Assembly: GCF_000192795.1 (NCBI RefSeq)
Contig: NW_007360673.1
Span: 1-21,727, forward strand
DNA: 21,727 nt
Direction of reading: 5' to 3'
Origin: Vavraia culicis subsp. floridensis
Taxonomy: Eukaryota > Microsporidia > Pleistophoridae
Shown: positions 8,675 through 17,544 of the stretch, in pieces
Layout of the letters: each line of letters begins with the position of its first letter
How positions within the stretch are numbered: the stretch's first letter is position 1
Made by a program: the position numbers and the translations under genes
The notes under the pieces: model-generated
The model's input: only the letters and a program-made list of their open reading frames with translations
What the model was told of the DNA's origin: nothing
Database searches by the model: none

Positions 8675-10496
8675 GTTATAGCAATTATGCTACTTTTTTT
8701 TTTATTCAATGTCCGACACAATAAATGTGTTAAATGTGAAACAATCTGTAGAATATCTCTAATTTGCAAAATTTTTTGTTTTACAAACGTTATAATCGGA
8801 TAATGATGTAAGCACCTTTCTGCTAGCTGAGCTTTTGAGCATGAGCATGCCTTATATTAGCTGTATAACCGAGGTAGTAAAATTTAACTTAATTTAACAT
8901 TGGTATCAATTGAAAATCTTGCACAGTAATATTTGAAATAAATGATGAATTCTATGTGTTTAATAATATTCATGAATTATGATGCCCTTTATAACCATGC
9001 TATACACCAAATAATCTACACAGTTTATATGCATTTATTTAGGTTTTGAGAAACAAAGTCATTACATTTACTTTATTTGATGCTGTTACCATATACAAAT
9101 AGCACATTTAGTTCATAATTGTGCACACGCCTAAGATTATATAGTGACCACTGTAAGTAATTTTTCCAAAATACGTTTTCTCATCTGTTTGATAGTTGAT
9201 TTAAAATGTTTCAATGTAACTTGTAATACGCTTTTACGGCATCCTAAATCCTATCCAAATCACTTTAACACCTAGCACCAATATACAACTTGATTTATGT
9301 TATGGCAAGGTATGCTTGGATCACCATATTGATAAATCACTGCCAAGGACGCTATAACCGATTATACAAATTTTTTTGGCCATGTAAGTAGGATTTACTG
9401 GTTCGTAGAGTTGAAACAAACTGTAGCAAAACCATCTTCTTCATCGAAATAATGAAAAATGATGTCAGTAAAAATACTTGTTAAGCAGTGTATTGCCTAT
9501 ATTTGGTACATATTGGTAATATTTATTAAGATTTAGGCTTTTCAGTCACAGAATAAAAATTGCACCTTGAGTTACGAAAGTTGCCCTTTACATCAAATTA
9601 TTCTCAGATATTCAAACTTTCTCTGTTGTTTCAATCTTAAAAACCATTTTGCAGAATCAAAACACAAATGACTACCGTCATAAGATCTGCCACAGTGTTA
9701 TCCCACAAATTATGATTCAAGTATTCGCAACCAATTGGTTAATTATATTAATTGAATCATGAACAAAGATCAAAATGTTGTGCTGCAGGAATGACTTATA
9801 TCTAGCACTAATTCTAGTTGTTTGTCGATCTTATCACAGATATTTGAGTTGTTTATATCACAAGCGCTCCTTTTCTGTTTCTGGCGTATATTGTCTCGCC
9901 ATTGAATACTACGAAGTGTGAGCTTTACAAAACCTATTTTTTATCACAGCTAACAATAAAATCTTTACTAAACGAGTTGGTTAAAGTGGATTGAAGGAAT
10001 AACAAAAAAATCAAGGTGTAAACTATGCTTGATATATTTTTGTTCCACCATAGATACCTTGGCATTGCTGCTGGTGATAGACAGCTTTATTAACAAATTT
10101 GCTTGTTGTAGAAAGTGTAACAATAGTATTTGCAACTAGTGTAAATGTTACTCATCATGTGGCAAAAAAAAAGCCGTCATTAAATCGTGGAATCAATTGG
10201 ATGTGGCGCAAAAAACTGAGCATTTTTGGATATTATTTGACATATTTTGGCATTGTTAAAAAATTATTTACATGTTAAATACGTCTTTCCGCGAAGGAAT
10301 AAAATATTTTTACCATTTCTTATATTAGTGTGTTTTTTGGTGTGTTGAATTAGATGATATCCATTTGGATATTCATTATGTTGTAAAGCCTATTATTTGA
10401 TGTCTTACTCATTTTCGGTCACCTAAGCTCTCTTCAGCTCATTACGTCCAGTTTGCTCTATCACTATAATTTGTTGTCACCATTCTTCCCCTCAGA
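8675..10496. other. AT-rich gene-free spacer
   Basis: About 1.8 kb of AT-rich DNA with stops in all frames. I see no gene, RNA or repeat array. The last 60 bases upstream of the AMP deaminase start are richer in C and T and probably carry its promoter. Confidence 0.5.
10488..10491 (+). promoter_or_regulatory. CCCC start-proximal motif of AMP deaminase gene
   Basis: TTCCCCTCAGAATG: the C-run ends 5 bases before the ATG at 10497, which supports that ATG over the second in-frame ATG four codons later. Confidence 0.6.
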
Positions 10497-13103
10497 ATGC
10501 ACAAACAAATGTTCAATACATGGAATGATTACGAAGATGCTAACGAGAATAAAGAACTCTTCCACAAGCTGCTTAACGCCATTCATTTGCGCAGAAAGTA
10601 CATGCGTTATAGTGTATCGTGTAAATTTTCACGGTATTATTACCGTAATGGAGTATTCTATCTCGTAAAGGATGACGCAGACAAAGGGAAAAAGGATGAA
10701 ATTAACGCTTTTTTGGAAGAATATAGCACAGAAAAGGAACGGCTATATTTGAGCCATACAAACTTGAGCGCGCAAATCGACGGTCTCTCAATTAATACAA
10801 ATTTTAATACCAAAGATAGTGGCTGTCCAAAAAGTGAAAATTTAAAGAAAATGAGGAGTATCAACGACAAAAACGGAGATATTCTGAAACCAATACCAAT
10901 TGAAGAGTATTACTCAGATTGTGTCTATGTGCTAAACGTATGTAACAACAGACCGATAAAATCGCTTTCGTACAGGCGTTTGGAACATCTCAAACACTCT
11001 TTCAACATGTATCGCAACATATCAGCATCAAAAGAAAAGGAAGAGCAACAGAAAAAGAGCCGGAAGGATTTTTATACTGTATATAAGGTCGACAATCATA
11101 TACATCATTCTGCCGCAATCAATTGCAAGCATCTTCTAAAGTTCATAAAACGCAAAATTAAATTTAACTCGGATGATGTGGTTTACGAGAAAGATGGAAA
11201 AGCATATACTCTCAGAGAGGTGTTCAAACAGCTGAACATAACAGTAGACGAGCTTCGTATAGAGAACATTGATACACACTCCCACACCGATACTTTTCAC
11301 AGGTTTGACCGTTTTAACAACAAGTACAACCTGCTGGGCCAGAGTCTTCTTAGGGAAATTTTCCTCAAATATGACAATTTCATCAATGGACGGTACCTTG
11401 CTGAATTGACCAAGGAGTTGATTAATTACTACAAAGAAAATAAATATCAAAATGTGGAGCTAAGAATATCGGTGTATGGAAAGGACAAGGACGAATTTTA
11501 CAGGCTTGCACATTGGATAGAAAGCAACAAACTGTACTCAAAGCACATAAAATGGGTGGTACAAATACCCAGGCTGTTTCCAAACCTTAAAGAAAGGTGT
11601 AACATTGAATCTTTTGGTGAGATGTTGCGGAACATCTTCGATCCACTTTTCAAGGCGACTGAATTCGCTGATGAAAAAGGAAAAGCATTTGTGTGTAACA
11701 AAGCGTATGATGATAGGTATAAAGGAATGTACAGAATGTGTACTTATAGAAATTACAACAATAGTCCCAAGGCTGAAGATGACAATACACGGTTCGACAC
11801 TAAATATGTCGTTGGTTGCGATACTGATGAAAATAACGGGAAAGATAATTCTAAAGAAGGAGAAATGGGCGGTGAAGTGGCCAAAAACAAGTATATTACC
11901 TGTAAGAAATGCGCTGGATATTATTTGGATATGAGAACCAATGTGGCAAATAATGAGACGAGCGACCAGGTGTTTTGTGATCGCGCAGAGAGAAAAAAAC
12001 AGAATAACAGTGGACAATCAATTACTTCATTAAATAAAGGACATAACACAACAACGAATATTTGTGGAAACAACCATCTGCAGAGTGGAACAAACCAGTC
12101 AAATGAGACGGTTCATATTCGTGGAAAAAATAACCAAGGCATAGACTACGGCACAAGAACTCAACCAGCAGCATATCTGCGTGAAGAAAGACCGCAGAGT
12201 TTCAATAAAGTTAGCACATCATCTAATGCACCCAGTTCATACGATGGTAATGAATGTATCTGTTCCGTTGATCCTTCAGATGGGCCAAGCGAGAACGAAA
12301 AACCAAAAAGCGAACGAAGCGAAGCTATCGCTAGGTTGAATAGCGAGAAACATAAGATGTCCTTGATCTGTAATTTCCTCAAAAATTTAGGTGGATTTGA
12401 CACTGTTGATGACGAAAGCATACGCGAAAGGAAGTACCATCAAAAGTTTCCATCTCCTGACGAATGGACACATAGTGAAAACCCGCCATATTCCTATTAT
12501 ATTTATTTTTTATACAGCAATATAAAAATGCTCAACGATTTTCGGCGTTCGAAAAAACTAAATACATTCAAATTCACACCACACAGTGGTGAAACTGGTG
12601 ACTATGAGCATCTGGTAAATGCATTCCTGACGGCTGACAGCATTTGTCACGGTGTTCAGCTGCGTAAATGTTTTCCGCTCACCTATATTTTTTATATTTG
12701 CCAAATCGGAGTTACAATGTCGCCATTATCTAACAACTCATTGTTCATTGCATTAGAAAAAAATCCTTTCATCAACTTCTTCAATATTGGAATGAATGTA
12801 TCGCTTTCCACGGATGATCCACTTCATTTCCACTTTACACGAGACCCCCTGATGGAAGAGTATTCAGTCATCACCCAACTCTATAAATTGAGTAGTGTTG
12901 ACCAATGTGAGTTAGCAAGAAACTCAGTAATTCAATCTAATTTCAGTTTTGAATGGAAGAAAGAGGTCATAGGAAATTTCTACAAAGAGGGAACAGAAAG
13001 CAACGATATTGTTAAAACAAATGTACCAAATATAAGAATACATTACAGATGGCTAATGCTATGCAGGGAAAGAGAATTGATCGGATATGTGATTACTAAG
13101 TGA
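10497..13103 (+). CDS. AMP deaminase (with large low-complexity insertion)
   Basis: Product of 868 residues. AMP deaminase is a zinc enzyme of the cytosol that converts AMP to IMP and ammonia, balancing adenine and guanine nucleotides. The metal and catalytic residues of the family are all visible: HIHHS (H201, H203), NIDTHSH with FHRFDRFNNKYN (257-277), VELRISVYGK (320-329), FTPHSGE (693-699; H696, E699), SICHG (715-719; H718) and SLSTDDPL (769-776; D773, D774). SPLSNNSLF and DPLMEEYS, ELARNSVIQS and NVPNIRIHYR complete the fungal-type C-terminal part, so the enzyme looks active. The N-terminal regulatory part is short. Residues about 396-622 are an insertion without counterpart in yeast Amd1, rich in Asn, Ser, Lys, Asp and Thr, placed exactly between the PLFKATEF and GFDTVDDES blocks. 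Downstream, it converges with U1-C. Confidence 0.93.
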   Translation: MHKQMFNTWNDYEDANENKELFHKLLNAIHLRRKYMRYSVSCKFSRYYYRNGVFYLVKDDADKGKKDEINAFLEEYSTEKERLYLSHTNLSAQIDGLSINTNFNTKDSGCPKSENLKKMRSINDKNGDILKPIPIEEYYSDCVYVLNVCNNRPIKSLSYRRLEHLKHSFNMYRNISASKEKEEQQKKSRKDFYTVYKVDNHIHHSAAINCKHLLKFIKRKIKFNSDDVVYEKDGKAYTLREVFKQLNITVDELRIENIDTHSHTDTFHRFDRFNNKYNLLGQSLLREIFLKYDNFINGRYLAELTKELINYYKENKYQNVELRISVYGKDKDEFYRLAHWIESNKLYSKHIKWVVQIPRLFPNLKERCNIESFGEMLRNIFDPLFKATEFADEKGKAFVCNKAYDDRYKGMYRMCTYRNYNNSPKAEDDNTRFDTKYVVGCDTDENNGKDNSKEGEMGGEVAKNKYITCKKCAGYYLDMRTNVANNETSDQVFCDRAERKKQNNSGQSITSLNKGHNTTTNICGNNHLQSGTNQSNETVHIRGKNNQGIDYGTRTQPAAYLREERPQSFNKVSTSSNAPSSYDGNECICSVDPSDGPSENEKPKSERSEAIARLNSEKHKMSLICNFLKNLGGFDTVDDESIRERKYHQKFPSPDEWTHSENPPYSYYIYFLYSNIKMLNDFRRSKKLNTFKFTPHSGETGDYEHLVNAFLTADSICHGVQLRKCFPLTYIFYICQIGVTMSPLSNNSLFIALEKNPFINFFNIGMNVSLSTDDPLHFHFTRDPLMEEYSVITQLYKLSSVDQCELARNSVIQSNFSFEWKKEVIGNFYKEGTESNDIVKTNVPNIRIHYRWLMLCRERELIGYVITK
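11682..12362 (+). other. Insertion within AMP deaminase coding region
   Basis: In-frame segment coding for about 227 extra residues. It is hydrophilic, with long Asn/Ser/Thr/Lys/Glu stretches and scattered cysteines, including one CxxC pair (TCKKC, residues 469-472). It has no intein-like end motifs and is far too long and open for a microsporidian intron, so it is probably a surface loop expansion. Confidence 0.7.
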
Positions 13104-13648
13104 TCGAGTAATATCTGAAAGAAGCTACTTATTTTTCTAGAGAAGGTATGAAAATGATATAGGTAAAAATATCTTACAATATATTACTATATTAAATAGT
13201 TTTTTGAAAAATTGGACCTTTCCTTGTATAAAAACGTACTCTATATTTTTTATGATAAAAAGATTCACATAGTAACCAAATAATGAGTATTTTCGATTTA
13301 TTTCATCATAATGCAGTTCAATAAATAATATGTAGCTCATTAATTTCAACCAAATTAAAAACTTGTTTCATTACATATGCCATTCCTCTATGCCTAAAGG
13401 AAGAACTTTCCAAATTGCTACTACTGAGGAGTTCATAATTCGAATTACTTTTAGCTGTGTGATATGTTTTTTCAATAACAATCAGTGCATCATCCCTGCT
13501 TAGAATAAAAAAATCGGCTACAATCTACCAAGCCCCGCAACTAAAAACTTACCAGTTCGCTAACACAATACAAATATTTAGCCATGAAGTCTGAGTTTAC
13601 AGCTCAAAAGTGAGGCAGTGTTGTATATTAATAGGTTTGCAGGCATCT
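13104..13648. other. Spacer between convergent AMP deaminase and U1-C genes
   Basis: About 545 AT-rich bases. No gene is called. On the minus strand an open frame from 13524 to a TGA at 13318-13320 reads in a protein-like way and is preceded by an ATG at 13585 and a GTAAGT at 13552; see the findings. Open frames of this length are expected by chance in DNA this AT-rich. Confidence 0.35.
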
Positions 13649-13999
13649 TCAATGATAGTTACCGTCTAAAATTGTTCTTATTTCATCCAATTTCACACCA
13701 TAATTTCTTCGGTCCTCAAAATTAAAATCTTCCGGTAGTCTGAAAACGTTTATGTTTCTAGGAATTTCTGGCACAACAGGTATTTTCTTTAGCTTAGGCA
13801 TTATAAATGCCCGTTTAACCATTAAAGACTTATCAATCTTATTAAAAAGTTCTTTTCGTACATCTTTGTTTTCTAACAGCTCCAAGTAGTAGGCTCGTCT
13901 CATTAATTTGTGTTTCTTTCCGTTTATATGTGTCTTTCTCAGACGATATAATGAATTCGGCAATGAAATATCACAAAAAGGACAAAAATATTTTGGCAT
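13649..13999 (-). CDS. U1 snRNP protein C (U1-C) zinc-finger protein
   Basis: Product of 116 residues. U1-C is part of the U1 small nuclear ribonucleoprotein and stabilises pairing between U1 RNA and the 5' splice site at the first step of splicing. The N-terminus MPKYFCPFCD matches the family opening, and the C2H2 zinc finger has C6, C9, H24 and H30, the same positions as in human U1-C. The block RLRKTHINGKKHK (19-31) matches the RKTHxxGxKHK signature, followed by the YY-x-L helix (37-40). The remaining residues are a basic, then acidic, tail without the Pro/Gly-rich extension of animal U1-C. The start at 13999 is fixed both by the family N-terminus and by a CCC run four bases upstream. A related U1-type finger protein is an unlikely alternative. 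Confidence 0.88.
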   Translation of the reverse strand: MPKYFCPFCDISLPNSLYRLRKTHINGKKHKLMRRAYYLELLENKDVRKELFNKIDKSLMVKRAFIMPKLKKIPVVPEIPRNINVFRLPEDFNFEDRRNYGVKLDEIRTILDGNYH

Positions 14000-14003
14000 C
14001 CAA

Positions 14004-14006
14004 GGG
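14004..14006 (-). promoter_or_regulatory. CCC start-proximal motif of U1-C gene
   Basis: On the minus strand the sequence reads CATCCCTTGGATG; the CCC lies four bases before the start codon. Confidence 0.55.
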
Positions 14007-14139
14007 ATGAAACTTTAATTAATTTTTAAGCTCGTATCATCAGCGAAGCATATTTTCACACATTATGTAATCCTAAGCCTGGTAGCCAGACGTTAAGACA
14101 AAGTTATTCGCTTGCAAGGGTTTTGTGGAAATGTTTAAA

Positions 14140-14484
14140 AAGTCACCAGGTCGCCGGACAAAAGAGACTGCTAGCAGGAGGCATGTTCAAGGAATATAAA
14201 GTGTCAACTCGTTGGTGAGGGTAGAAAGTGGTGACACCCATGAAGAAGCGCAAGCTTTTATTGCGACAGACATAACCTCCAGGAGATCCCTTATTGCCAG
14301 TGCAATTGTGATACCTGAAACTAAAATACACCATATTAAACACCAAGGTCCTACGTTGACGGCAAAGAGCAACCTCAAGACTGACGAATCAAGAAAATGT
14401 AGTAAATCATGCCAACATCGTTCAGAAAGGAAAAGCCACATGACCTTGGTTCTTCCCTCATATCTGCTTCTCATACCCATATAG
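14140..14484 (-). pseudogene. Possible decayed ISXO2/Merlin-like transposase fragment
   Basis: Minus-strand frames give FLNDVGMI near the upstream end and, in a different frame, GGYVCRNKSLRFFMGVTTFY (within 14143-14346). These loosely recall the N-terminal FLxxxGxI helix and the GYxWRCRNKxxRxxIGxxTFF zinc-ribbon end of ISXO2/Merlin transposases. The zinc cysteines are mostly lost and the pieces lie in different frames with stops between them. Base composition here is richer in G and C than the flanks. The call rests on short eye-judged similarity. Confidence 0.25.
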
Positions 14485-15654
14485 TTTATCAGTACATCAT
14501 TCTTCAAATATTTGGTACTAAAATTCACATTAAAATATAATATAGTCCATAATTTTGGTGTCATCCTGGCAGTATTCCCTAACACACCACTTTTCACGAT
14601 TATTTGTCTTATGGATAGACATAATTATCGTATAGATCTCCAAAATTGGTATCTCTTACTGAACATTGAAACCTTGGCACAAAGGTTTGAAGTATTATCC
14701 GACTGCGATTAAATCACTGGACAGTTAATTTGAGAAGCAGTAGTTCCCATAACGATGCTAAAAGACGTATTTGATAAGAAAAAAGACGAAATGCACTTTT
14801 CTAACTTCAAAGCCAGGTGCAAATAGATGTTCAATGCACACAGATATCATGACATTCATCGTTAATATAACGTATGTTGTTCGTTTTTCATGACAGGATC
14901 ATTGCAACCAAGTGTTTTAAGTTCTTATTATCATAACAATAGCATAATATGCATTTTTGTCTGTAACGTTTGGTTATCTCAATCTGTTTGTTTGTACGTG
15001 TTATCCAGTCAAATACGTTTGATAGAACGATATAAATACCGAGAAAATGACCGCTTTAGTACTGTTTTGTGATTCCGTTGATAGCCCAGGTTGTAGTTTA
15101 TTAAATCTTAGACTGCGGTCATATATTTTTTATAATTGCTGTGTTGTTTATTATCAGGTTGGTGCGGTTTCATGTTTGGCTGCCTTTCTTTATAAATGTT
15201 TGTTTATGTCTCAAAAATGATTTTTATGGTTTCATTTGCTTTCCGGGCATAGCATGGTTGAAAAATTATTCTGGGTTTGACCATTCAATACTAGCACCAT
15301 ACAAAACTTACTGCTTGTCTTCCTTATTAAACATCCATATGCGGAGTTATCATGGAAGTCCCCGTGTTTTGTGAAATACTACGAACTAAAGATTGATTTT
15401 GGTAACTACAAATAAATAAATACTTGTTGTTTGATAGCAATGTAGAATCGCAGCTGAACATCGGGTGCCAGGTATTCTCTCTAAAATGTGAATATTTAGC
15501 TAACATAAGCAAATGTGTCGATTCACAAGCGATATTTGTCGTTCAGTACGCTTCAGCTCCCATTCCCCGAATCAACGGTCAAAATCATGATCGGTGAATA
15601 AAACAATTTGTATGAGATTTGGTATTTAACAATTGCGCAGACCAGCGAATAAAA

Positions 15655-17478
15655 ATGGCGAGCATTACTGCCTATAGGATACTCAAAATAATTGTGACGA
15701 AATACATCAAGGAAATACCGCTAATAAAACTTACCATCATGCCTACGCTTCTTCTGATGCTTGTAGCACGAGTTATGGAAGTAAAAGTGAGCGAAATTGT
15801 TCAAAATGCCTCACTTGCGTTTAGCGGCTATAAAGAGAGCGGTATATTCAAAAAATATATGATTGTGGGAATATTGTCATCCCTATTGATAGAGCTGCAA
15901 GGTTTCATATTCAAGTCATCGGTACAGCGTGCTTATAGAACTGCCTTGAAAAATTCGCTACGTGGATACTTCTTACTCAGCTGGTCAGAGTTCAAGATGA
16001 AAGGTCTGGGCGAAATAACAGCTTCGATCGAACGACGAAGTAGTGCTGTCGCTGAAATACTGGATGTTCTCATAATTAATCTGCTTCCTGTATTTCTTGT
16101 CCTATTTCTATCCATCCTAAAAATATACGCTATTATGGGCTTTGTCTCTTCGCTTGTCATTCTCATCTCGCTAATTACGTACACAACGGTTACTATCCAA
16201 ATGGCTGTGTGGCGCAATGACATACGAAAAAAGTTGAATTTATCGATCAACGAAAGTAACGACAAGCTAATCGACATTCTTTCTAACTACGACTCCATTC
16301 TTGCATTCAACAACCAAAATTTGGAATTATATAAGTACGACAACAAGTTGGCAGTGGGTGAGCGACACTATGTCAAATTGTGGCGCACATTCTATCTGCT
16401 CAATTTTTTACAGCGCTTTGTTCTCTGTGTGCAAACAGGTATGATAATTTACGTAGGAATGTACAACAAAATAACCAGCGATCAATTTGTTCTCTATCTT
16501 TCAATCAGCAAGATACTTGCATCGAACCTGGATAAGCTTGGATACATGTACTCGCGATTTACAGCTGCCGTTTTGAACGCAAAAATGAGCTTCTTAGACA
16601 TACTGCCACCTAAGAAACTGTATCCAATTCGGTATTTCGACAAGAAAATATCCTTTCGAAACGTTGCTATGCTATTACCGTCAGAAAATAAGCCGAACAT
16701 GTCATGTGATATTTTTACATACACTGTTACCGAAAGTTTTCTTTTCAAGAATTTGAGCTTTGAGATACAAAAAGGTGAGAAAATCGCTTTTATTGGTCCG
16801 AATGGCATCGGAAAATCAAATTTTCTCAAGATGTTACTCAAATTTAATGATTACACAGGAAGTATTAGAATAGACGATGACGAGTTGTGCACAATAGACA
16901 ACAGTTCCCTGCGAGATCTTATATCGTATGTTCCACAGGACAGCTATCTGGTAAGCGGAACAGTTAAGGAAAATATCAAGTACGGAAATTTGATGGCAAC
17001 CGACGAGGAAATGATTGAGATGTGTCGATCTCTCAATTTTCACGATAGTTTTGTTAAATTATCCTCTGGATATGAGACATACATCGGGAAGAACAATTCT
17101 GTGCTAAGTGGTGGGGAAAAACAAAAGATAGCGATTGCCAGGGCAATGTTGAAGAATGCGGAAATATACCTATTTGATGAACCCACTGCCAACTTGGACA
17201 AGAAGAGTGAGGAAGCATTCTTCGAAAAATTGGCCAAAGATCAAAATAACAAAACATCAATTGTGGTTATACACAACTTAGAGCTTTTAGATTACTTTGA
17301 TAGAGTCATATTCCTTCAGAAAGACGGAATTCAAGAAGTAAAAAGGGAGGAAGCATTTAAATTAATGAAATTTACTAAGAACACAAACGGTACGAACAAA
17401 TTGAGTGAAGTATGCTGTCTACCGGAAAACGATGAGAATGCAGTCAACAACATACAAACACTAAAAAAATATGATTAA
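15655..17478 (+). CDS. Atm1/ABCB7-type ABC half-transporter, probably mitosomal
   Basis: Product of 607 residues. Atm1 exports a glutathione-linked sulfur compound from mitochondria for cytosolic iron-sulfur protein assembly; in microsporidia this would act in the mitosome. The membrane domain (about 15-300) has about six hydrophobic segments. Its WRNDIRKKLN segment keeps two arginines (R187, R191) in the spacing of the glutathione-binding pair of yeast Atm1. SNYDSILAFNNQNLELYKYD (210-229) matches the family block LINYEAVKYFNNExxExxRYD, and LNFLQ (249-253) the LNxGQ block. The ATPase domain has Walker A GPNGIGKS (381-388), Q-loop Q428, signature LSGGE (484-488), Walker B IYLFDE (504-509) and H-loop H540, all intact. 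The first ATG is at 15655; an in-frame TTG at 15619 is not needed. No CCC run lies close to the start. No long mitochondrial presequence is present. Confidence 0.88.
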   Translation: MASITAYRILKIIVTKYIKEIPLIKLTIMPTLLLMLVARVMEVKVSEIVQNASLAFSGYKESGIFKKYMIVGILSSLLIELQGFIFKSSVQRAYRTALKNSLRGYFLLSWSEFKMKGLGEITASIERRSSAVAEILDVLIINLLPVFLVLFLSILKIYAIMGFVSSLVILISLITYTTVTIQMAVWRNDIRKKLNLSINESNDKLIDILSNYDSILAFNNQNLELYKYDNKLAVGERHYVKLWRTFYLLNFLQRFVLCVQTGMIIYVGMYNKITSDQFVLYLSISKILASNLDKLGYMYSRFTAAVLNAKMSFLDILPPKKLYPIRYFDKKISFRNVAMLLPSENKPNMSCDIFTYTVTESFLFKNLSFEIQKGEKIAFIGPNGIGKSNFLKMLLKFNDYTGSIRIDDDELCTIDNSSLRDLISYVPQDSYLVSGTVKENIKYGNLMATDEEMIEMCRSLNFHDSFVKLSSGYETYIGKNNSVLSGGEKQKIAIARAMLKNAEIYLFDEPTANLDKKSEEAFFEKLAKDQNNKTSIVVIHNLELLDYFDRVIFLQKDGIQEVKREEAFKLMKFTKNTNGTNKLSEVCCLPENDENAVNNIQTLKKYD

Positions 17479-17544
17479 ATACGTTATTAGGTAAGCAAGA
17501 CACGGTTTATTTAATAAATCCAACGGTATACTTCAAATCTCGCT
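17479..17544. terminator. 66-bp convergent intergenic gap with two-way poly(A) signal
   Basis: Both flanking genes end here. TTTATTTAATAAAT at 17506-17519 carries AATAAA on the plus strand (17513-17518) and, as TTTATT at 17506-17511, AATAAA on the minus strand. A single near-palindrome could therefore serve both transcripts, which would overlap at their 3' ends. Confidence 0.5.

Larger units (their letters stand above)
14000..15654. other. Gene-free region between divergent U1-C and Atm1-like genes
   Basis: About 1.65 kb between two divergent genes, with promoters expected at each end. Segment 14140-14420 is less AT-rich and is listed as a possible transposase relic. The rest has only short unsupported open frames (for example 14890-15072 and 15141-15374) with no family resemblance. 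Confidence 0.45.

Noticed and set aside
11682..12362. Intein inside AMP deaminase
   Set aside because: No intein block motifs or His-Asn plus nucleophile junction at the ends; composition is low-complexity and hydrophilic.
15141..15374. 77-codon plus-strand open frame upstream of the Atm1-like gene
   Set aside because: It lacks a CCC motif and any family resemblance, and frames of this length are expected by chance in this AT-rich DNA.
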